Shown here piece after piece: positions 7,567-11,258 of a DNA stretch of 11,258 bases. Where the stretch lies: the NCBI GenBank assembly GCA_934271245.1, contig CAKQQY010000043.1:1-11258 (forward strand), in the 5' to 3' direction. Numbering within the stretch: the first letter of the stretch is position 1; each line of letters starts with the position of its first letter. Below the pieces are notes generated by a model. The model was not told the DNA's origin. It did not search any database and was given only the letters and a program-made list of their open reading frames with translations. Position numbers and translations under genes: made by a program. This DNA is from an uncultured Clostridia bacterium (lineage in GTDB: Bacteria; Bacillota; Clostridia; Christensenellales; Borkfalkiaceae).

Positions 7567-8418
7567 TTACTTTTTGGGTAAAAATTCGGCAAGTTTGTCT
7601 TCTACCGCCTTTTTAAATCGGTCTATATAGCCGGTAACGTATTCGGTAAGGTCAACGTTTTTATCGCAAAGCGGAGTTAAATCCATAGCGTAGTTAAGGG
7701 CGGAATAGGTGTCGCAGGCATGGCTTGCGCTGAACGTCGCGTTGGCAAGACGTCTGCCTTCCGCGGCGAGATCGTATCTTTTGCCGCCGATTATCTGGCT
7801 GTCGAACACGGCGGATAAGCAACGCATAAGGTTAGGATGCGCGCCGCAGTCCAAAAATACTTTTTCTTCGTCGCAAACCCAGTCGAGATCGCGCCATACT
7901 TCGCAGCCGTAAACCTTTTCGGGGAGTTCTTCCTTTTTAAGGGTACGGAGCGCCGCTATAACCTTTAACACGGTGGAAACGTGGGTATCGTGTTTGTCGG
8001 CTAAGTTATGGGTATAAATATATTTAGGTTTCGCCGCGCGGATAATTTCGGCAAGTTCTTCCGCTATTACATTGTCGTCGGGATTTTTAACCGCCGAAGA
8101 CGGGTGACCTAAAAGAGCCTGAAACCCGTATTCCCCCACGAACGCGGCTTTTTGCTGTTCGGTGATACGAACGGCTTTCATTTCTTCGTCGGTATAATCG
8201 GCGTAAAGACCGCTTCTGGGGCTGCCTGCGCCGTCGGTTACGACAACGCCCGAAAACCACTTATCTTTTTTCCCGAAGCATTCCGCGGTAGGAGCGTACG
8301 CCATGAATTCTATATCGTCCTGATGGGCGGATATGGCAAGATGGGTCGTACGGGCAATCGCTTTTTCCTTTTCTTCCCCGTCGGGAACGTAAATAATTGC
8401 TTTTTCGTTGAGTTTCAT
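7567..8418 (-). CDS. PIG-L/LmbE-family zinc-dependent deacetylase
   Basis: The predicted 283-residue cytoplasmic protein has no signal peptide. PIG-L enzymes remove the N-acetyl group from GlcNAc-containing molecules (MshB, BshB and diacetylchitobiose deacetylase are known members). The first motif is AHQDDIEF at 31-38: His32 and Asp35 fit zinc ligands and Asp34 the catalytic base; Gln33 replaces the usual Pro. The second, HNLADKHDTH at 137-146, supplies His143 and His146 with the spacing of the catalytic and zinc-binding His of the family. A start at 8418 is chosen because AAGGAG lies 6 bases upstream and because the alternative TTG at 8469 lies inside nahK without a ribosome binding site. 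The gene follows nahK by 37 bases and ends before a terminator, so both are one transcription unit. That context suggests an N-acetylhexosamine, its 1-phosphate or a derived glycoside as substrate, but this is inference. A thiol-biosynthesis role (BshB-like) is possible but nothing nearby supports it. Confidence 0.87.
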   Translation of the reverse strand: MKLNEKAIIYVPDGEEKEKAIARTTHLAISAHQDDIEFMAYAPTAECFGKKDKWFSGVVVTDGAGSPRSGLYADYTDEEMKAVRITEQQKAAFVGEYGFQALLGHPSSAVKNPDDNVIAEELAEIIRAAKPKYIYTHNLADKHDTHVSTVLKVIAALRTLKKEELPEKVYGCEVWRDLDWVCDEEKVFLDCGAHPNLMRCLSAVFDSQIIGGKRYDLAAEGRRLANATFSASHACDTYSALNYAMDLTPLCDKNVDLTEYVTGYIDRFKKAVEDKLAEFLPKK

Positions 8419-8424
8419 AATAAT

Positions 8425-8443
8425 CTCCTTTATATGCGCATAT
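8425..8443 (-). promoter_or_regulatory. Ribosome binding site and 12-base palindrome before the PIG-L gene
   Basis: AAGGAG (8430-8425) lies 6 bases before the ATG at 8418 and fixes that start over an earlier in-frame TTG at 8469. Immediately upstream, ATATGCGCATAT (8432-8443) is a perfect 12-base palindrome in the 37-base gap after nahK. It touches the ribosome binding site region and might be an operator or a mispairing-prone element; its function is unknown. Confidence 0.6.
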
Positions 8444-8455
8444 CTGACGTATATT

Positions 8456-9550
8456 TTATTTAGTTGCAAGTTCGAGCATTTCGTCGTAGACGGAAAGCAT
8501 GTCTTCTACCAACTTAAACTGCGTGTGAGCGCGGTCTAAATTGTGTTTTTCGCGATGAATACCGAAGTATACGTCGCCGTCTAAATAATCTGCTAAAAAT
8601 CTCATTCCGCATTCGTAAGTCATAAGCACCGCGCCCATGGGGAAGTTTTCTTTTTCGGCGTCGGTAATAAAGCCGCCTACCGCCGATAAATACCCTTTGA
8701 GATAGGCTTTATACATATCCATACGGAAATAAACTTTGGATAAATCGGGTTCGTCTTCCGCGGCGCTGTTGCAACCGAAACGAATGCTGTCGCCGAAGTC
8801 GTAACATAGGCTCCCCGGCATAACGGTATCGAGATCTATTACGGCAAGCGGTTTACCCGTTTTATCGTCCAGCATAACGTTATTGAGTTTGGTATCGTTG
8901 TGCGTAACCCTTAAAGGAATTTCGCCCGAAGCGATTTTATCTACTATTTTATTGCGCAGATAACTGTGTTTTTTAACCCATTCTATTTCGGCGGCTACTT
9001 CGTCGCGTCTGCCGGCGGCGTTCTTTTCCACCGACTTTAAGAAGTTTTCGTACCTTACCACCGTATTATGGAAGTTAGGCAATATTTCGTAAAGTTTAGA
9101 AGCGTCGAAATCGGATAAAAGAGCGGCAAAATTACCGAAAGCAACCGCGCTCTGATAAAAATCTTCGGCGTTTCTCACTATCTGAAGAGTCGTGGCGTTT
9201 TCGATGAAAACGTAAACGCGGAAATAATCTTTCCCGTATAAACAATAGGTTTTCCCTTCTTTGGTGCGGACTATGTTCATACATTCGCGCATGGGGTCGC
9301 CGCCGCGACTTATGACACTTTCGCGGCAGAAATCGGTTATAAGTTCTATGTTGTGCATTAACTTTTCAACGTCGGTGAAAAGGTGATTGTTGATTCTCTG
9401 CAAAAGGTAATGTTTTTGCGCGCCGTTTTCGTTTACAGTCAGGCAAAACGTGCCGTTGATATGCCCTTCTCCGCAATGCTCGCAGGAAACGTATTCGCCG
9501 TCTATATCGAAAAGTTTATAAACCTTTTCAAAATCGTATTCGTTTGACAC
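8456..9550 (-). CDS. nahK: N-acetylhexosamine 1-kinase (APH-fold phosphotransferase)
   Basis: This 364-residue protein looks like NahK, the anomeric kinase of the Bifidobacterium lacto-N-biose/galacto-N-biose pathway, which makes GlcNAc-1-P or GalNAc-1-P from ATP and the free sugar in the cytoplasm. From memory of that family, similarity spans the protein: an EGHINGTF nucleotide-loop segment near residue 28, then VTHNDTKLNN (215-224) with catalytic Asp219, VIDLDTVMPG (237-246) with the metal-binding DLD, YDFGDSIRFG (250-259), DLSKVYF, and ECGMRFLADYL (313-323). Length matches the family (about 360). The start is GTG at 9550, supported by AAGGGAG 8 bases upstream; the next Met is residue 65 and would delete the nucleotide loop. 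It is first in an operon with the PIG-L gene. No lacto-N-biose phosphorylase, uridylyltransferase or galE is in the window, so GlcNAc versus GalNAc preference is unknown. A general homoserine- or choline-kinase-like function is less likely given the match. Confidence 0.88.
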   Translation of the reverse strand: MSNEYDFEKVYKLFDIDGEYVSCEHCGEGHINGTFCLTVNENGAQKHYLLQRINNHLFTDVEKLMHNIELITDFCRESVISRGGDPMRECMNIVRTKEGKTYCLYGKDYFRVYVFIENATTLQIVRNAEDFYQSAVAFGNFAALLSDFDASKLYEILPNFHNTVVRYENFLKSVEKNAAGRRDEVAAEIEWVKKHSYLRNKIVDKIASGEIPLRVTHNDTKLNNVMLDDKTGKPLAVIDLDTVMPGSLCYDFGDSIRFGCNSAAEDEPDLSKVYFRMDMYKAYLKGYLSAVGGFITDAEKENFPMGAVLMTYECGMRFLADYLDGDVYFGIHREKHNLDRAHTQFKLVEDMLSVYDEMLELATK

Positions 9551-9584
9551 CTGTCTTTCTCCCTTACTTTATGTTATAGAGTTA

Positions 9585-9613
9585 ATTCTTATCGATATCA
9601 GAGAAAAAGTCAA
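9585..9613 (-). promoter_or_regulatory. Weak candidate second promoter P2 of nahK
   Basis: TTGACT (9613-9608), a 17-base spacer and AAGAAT (9590-9585) give a 5/6 and a 4/6 match to consensus. A start near 9578 would give a short leader of about 27 bases. It is much weaker than P1 and may not be used. Confidence 0.3.
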
Positions 9614-9624
9614 GCAATTACACG

Positions 9625-9681
9625 GCTTGCAAACATAAGTTTTCGTATTGCTTTCGCCATTTGTTGTTTGCTGCTTGCAAA
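9625..9681. repeat. Direct repeat of TTTGCAAGC in the nahK leader
   Basis: Read on the minus strand, TTTGCAAGC occurs at 9681-9673 and again at 9633-9625, 48 bases apart, both between the predicted P1 start site and the nahK start codon. Each holds the palindrome TTGCAA. They could be operator half-sites or paired RNA elements; I cannot decide between these. Confidence 0.35.
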
Positions 9682-9708
9682 AATTAACCTTATTCCGTAT
9701 CTTATGAA

Positions 9709-9718
9709 CATACGTATG
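9709..9718. promoter_or_regulatory. Candidate operator: perfect palindrome at the P1 start site
   Basis: CATACGTATG is a perfect 10-base palindrome lying just past the -10 of P1, over the expected transcription start, where a bound repressor would block RNA polymerase. A similar sequence (12 of 14 positions over AACATACGTNTNAA) lies in the leader of the DUF5107 gene at about 4185-4198. Regulatory function is inferred from position only. Confidence 0.35.
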
Positions 9719-9719
9719 A

Positions 9720-9748
9720 ATTTTATCATTTTTCCTCTGTAATGTCAA
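9720..9748 (-). promoter_or_regulatory. Predicted SigA-type promoter P1 of the nahK operon
   Basis: On the minus strand, TTGACA (9748-9743) is followed by a 17-base spacer and TAAAAT (9725-9720). An upstream TG one base before the -10 makes it an extended -10 (TGATAAAAT). Transcription should start near 9713, giving a leader of about 160 bases before the GTG of nahK. Confidence 0.75.
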
Positions 9749-9752
9749 TACA

Positions 9753-9793
9753 AAAAACGGTTGAAAACCCTTGTTTTCATTGTAAAAACGGTT
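9753..9793. repeat. Direct repeat AAAAACGGTT, two copies upstream of the nahK promoter
   Basis: Identical 10-base copies lie at 9753-9762 and 9784-9793, 31 bases apart, which is close to three helical turns. The proximal copy sits 4 bases upstream of the predicted -35 element of nahK; the distal copy overlaps the tail of the aldolase terminator. The position suits an activator site, but no binding protein can be assigned. Related copies occur in two other intergenic regions (see findings). Confidence 0.35.
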
Positions 9794-9822
9794 AAATAAA
9801 GCCGCGGCAGAAACCGCGGCTT
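9791..9822 (-). terminator. Rho-independent terminator after the aldolase gene
   Basis: Perfect 9-base arms AAGCCGCGG (9799-9807) and CCGCGGCTT (9814-9822) surround a 6-base loop. Read on the minus strand, the hairpin is followed by TTTATTT. It lies about 25 bases past the aldolase stop and separates that operon from nahK. Confidence 0.88.
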
Positions 9823-9846
9823 CTTTTAATAACCGAATAACGGAAA

Positions 9847-10689
9847 TTATTCTTTGTATTTTCCCGCAGATCCGAACAATTTTATTTTTTCGGCAACCGC
9901 TTTTTTTATGGCGTTTACTTTTAAGTTACGGATTTCAAGATATCCCGAACCGTTTTTTATTCCTTCTTTCATCGCTTTTTCTCCTGCAAGACAAAGGTCG
10001 GTAAAAATATTTACTTTCGCTATGCCTTCTTTAACGGTGTTCCTAAAATCATCGTCGGACAAACCGCTTCCGCCGTGAAGGACAAGCGGAACGTCCGTTT
10101 CTTTTTTAATTTCTTTAAGTCTTTCTATGTTAAGCATAGGCTTTTTCTTATATACGCCGTGCGCGGAACCTATCGCGACCGCCAGAGCGTCTACCCCCGT
10201 AGCCGAGATATAGTCTTTGGCTTCTTTTACTGTCGTATACATATCCGTAAGCAAATTATCTTCTTTAGCGGCTTCGCCAACGTGTCCGATTTCCCCTTCC
10301 ACCGTTGCTCCGAAAGCATGAGCGATTTTAACTATCTCTTTTGTATAGGCGATATTCTCGTCGTAACTTTTTGCCGAGCCGTCAAACATTACGGAAGTAA
10401 ACCCGAGTTTTAACGCTTCCATACACCTTTCAAAGGTTAAACCGTGATCGTAATGCACGACGACCGGAACGGAAGCGTTTTTCGCTCTTTCTATAATAGA
10501 AGGAGCAATCAAAGACAGTTCTCCGTAAGGCAGCAACACCTCCGCCGTGCCTACGATAACGGGAGCGTTAAGTTCCTCAGCCGCCGAAATGACCGCTTCG
10601 AGCATATCCGTGTCGGTGGTATTGAACAAACCCACCGCATACTTTTCTTTTTGCGCCCTTTTTAATACGTAATCCAAATTCACTAACAT
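9847..10689 (-). CDS. Class II (zinc) fructose/tagatose-bisphosphate aldolase family protein
   Basis: This 280-residue protein has the length and motifs of the class II ketose-bisphosphate aldolases (FbaA, GatY/KbaY, IolJ), which cleave a ketose phosphate to dihydroxyacetone phosphate and an aldehyde. Visible residues are HYDHG, with catalytic Asp81 and zinc ligand His82; the EGEIGHVG segment at about 131-138; zinc ligand His177 in GSAHGVY; zinc ligand His205 in LHGGSGL; and the phosphate-binding stretch KVNIFTD at 225-231. The last motif has Phe where many members have Asp or Asn, so the exact substrate may differ from the textbook enzymes. The ATG overlaps the end of the kinase gene by 7 bases (ATGTTAG), and an AAAGGA Shine-Dalgarno lies 11 bases upstream inside that gene. 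Kinase plus aldolase is the classic arrangement for phosphorylating a ketose phosphate and then splitting it. A hairpin terminator follows. The choice between fructose-, tagatose- and other bisphosphates is open. Confidence 0.92.
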   Translation of the reverse strand: MLVNLDYVLKRAQKEKYAVGLFNTTDTDMLEAVISAAEELNAPVIVGTAEVLLPYGELSLIAPSIIERAKNASVPVVVHYDHGLTFERCMEALKLGFTSVMFDGSAKSYDENIAYTKEIVKIAHAFGATVEGEIGHVGEAAKEDNLLTDMYTTVKEAKDYISATGVDALAVAIGSAHGVYKKKPMLNIERLKEIKKETDVPLVLHGGSGLSDDDFRNTVKEGIAKVNIFTDLCLAGEKAMKEGIKNGSGYLEIRNLKVNAIKKAVAEKIKLFGSAGKYKE

Positions 10690-11258
10690 AATCTGCTTAA
10701 TCCTTTAACGAAATTTTTTAAAACCATTAAGTTTTTCATACCGCTTACGGCGTCGGCGGAAGAGAGCGAACCCGTTGCCGAAACGGTTGCCGTTTCTAAA
10801 ATATCCGAATCGGATAACCCGTTATAAATTCCGAGAAGAGCGCCGGCGCAAAAAGCGTCGCCCGCTCCCGTGGTTCCTTTAACGTACCCTTCGGGTAATT
10901 TATAAGAACAAACTTCGGTGTAACCGCCGTCGGAAAAACATACGCTTTTTCGGGGAGTATGAATTACCACTCTTTCCTTTACGCCGGATTTTTTAAGCAT
11001 TTCGGCAAGTAAGCGGAGATTGTTTTCGTTCGGCGCGACGCCGCATATCCTACCCGCTTCCTGCTCGTTGATAATAAGATTATCCACGTAACTTAAACAC
11101 GGCTTTATAAGAGAATACCTGTCGGAATCTTCGGTTACCGCGTCTATCGAAGTTTTTATTCCTTTTTCCTTACATTTTTTCAGAATCTCCACCCCGTCGC
11201 CGCGGTCTACTTTATCGAGCAGTAAAAAATAACCGAGATGAAACATTTTCACGTCGAG
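10683..11258 (-). CDS. PfkB-family (ribokinase-like) sugar kinase, 3' part only
   Basis: The reading frame is open at the right edge of the window, so the N-terminal part of the protein is missing; about 191 residues are visible. The family transfers phosphate from ATP to a sugar or sugar phosphate in the cytoplasm. The diagnostic C-terminal PfkB signature is present as GTTGAGDAFCAG, which holds the anion-hole glycines and the catalytic Asp of GAGD. Upstream of it, LIINEQEAG matches the conserved segment of ribokinase-like kinases that carries the N-x-x-E element. A GTG codon at 11252 is not the real start, because homologous sequence (L-D before V-K-M-F-H-L-G-Y) continues through it. The TAG stop overlaps the ATG of the aldolase gene by 7 bases, which suggests translational coupling and a shared ketose-phosphate pathway. 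The substrate cannot be read from the sequence; fructose-6-P, tagatose-6-P, fructose-1-P or an unusual ketose are all possible. Confidence 0.9.
   Translation of the reverse strand, partial: LDVKMFHLGYFLLLDKVDRGDGVEILKKCKEKGIKTSIDAVTEDSDRYSLIKPCLSYVDNLIINEQEAGRICGVAPNENNLRLLAEMLKKSGVKERVVIHTPRKSVCFSDGGYTEVCSYKLPEGYVKGTTGAGDAFCAGALLGIYNGLSDSDILETATVSATGSLSSADAVSGMKNLMVLKNFVKGLSRLC

Noticed and set aside
8419..8469. Upstream TTG start for the PIG-L gene
   Set aside because: It lies inside the end of nahK, lacks a ribosome binding site and adds residues not typical of the family. The ATG at 8418 has a good AAGGAG.
9610..9711. A 33-codon open frame in the nahK leader (begins MFIRYGIRL)
   Set aside because: The ATG sits at the predicted transcript start with no ribosome binding site, and the frame has no recognisable features. 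It is probably chance.

Overview
The window carries nine protein-coding genes, all on the minus strand, so transcription runs from high to low coordinates. Moderate-to-low GC, Shine-Dalgarno sites of the AAGGAG type, predicted SigA-like promoters with extended -10 elements, and the protein families together suggest a Firmicute, probably an uncultured gut member of the Clostridia. That placement is an inference from style, not a phylogeny. I see no rRNA, tRNA, CRISPR array, insertion sequence or phage gene.

Layout in the direction of transcription. (1) 11258-9847: the 3' part of a PfkB-family sugar kinase overlaps a class II fructose/tagatose-bisphosphate-type aldolase by 7 bases. A clear hairpin terminator at about 9791-9822 ends this unit. 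(2) 9550-7567: an N-acetylhexosamine 1-kinase (nahK-like) is followed after 37 bases by a PIG-L/LmbE deacetylase. The unit has a strong upstream promoter (TTGACA, 17 bases, TAAAAT), a leader of roughly 160 bases, and a terminator at about 7470-7511. (3) 7397-5697: a DUF1003 two-helix membrane protein and a cation diffusion facilitator form a two-gene unit with their own promoter. (4) 5417-4353: a transcription regulator with a LacI-like periplasmic-binding-protein fold but a LuxR-type helix-turn-helix at its C terminus. (5) 4173-96: a 1054-residue DUF5107 plus TPR protein overlaps an aldose 1-epimerase by 20 bases. Bases 1-95 lie downstream of the epimerase and hold nothing I can name.

Taken together this is a carbohydrate-use neighbourhood. 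The epimerase and the DUF5107 protein handle sugars or glycans in the cytoplasm. NahK makes N-acetylhexosamine 1-phosphates. The PIG-L enzyme probably removes an acetyl group from an N-acetylhexosamine-containing compound. PfkB and the aldolase would feed a phosphorylated ketose into triose phosphates. The regulator between these units is the obvious candidate sensor. No transporter, glycoside hydrolase, glycoside phosphorylase, isomerase or deaminase is visible here, so the pathway cannot be closed from this window. The metal-transport pair looks unrelated to the sugar genes.

The most interesting points are the nahK/PIG-L pairing, the uncharacterised cytoplasmic DUF5107-TPR protein coupled to an epimerase, the unusual regulator architecture, and several short motifs shared between intergenic regions.
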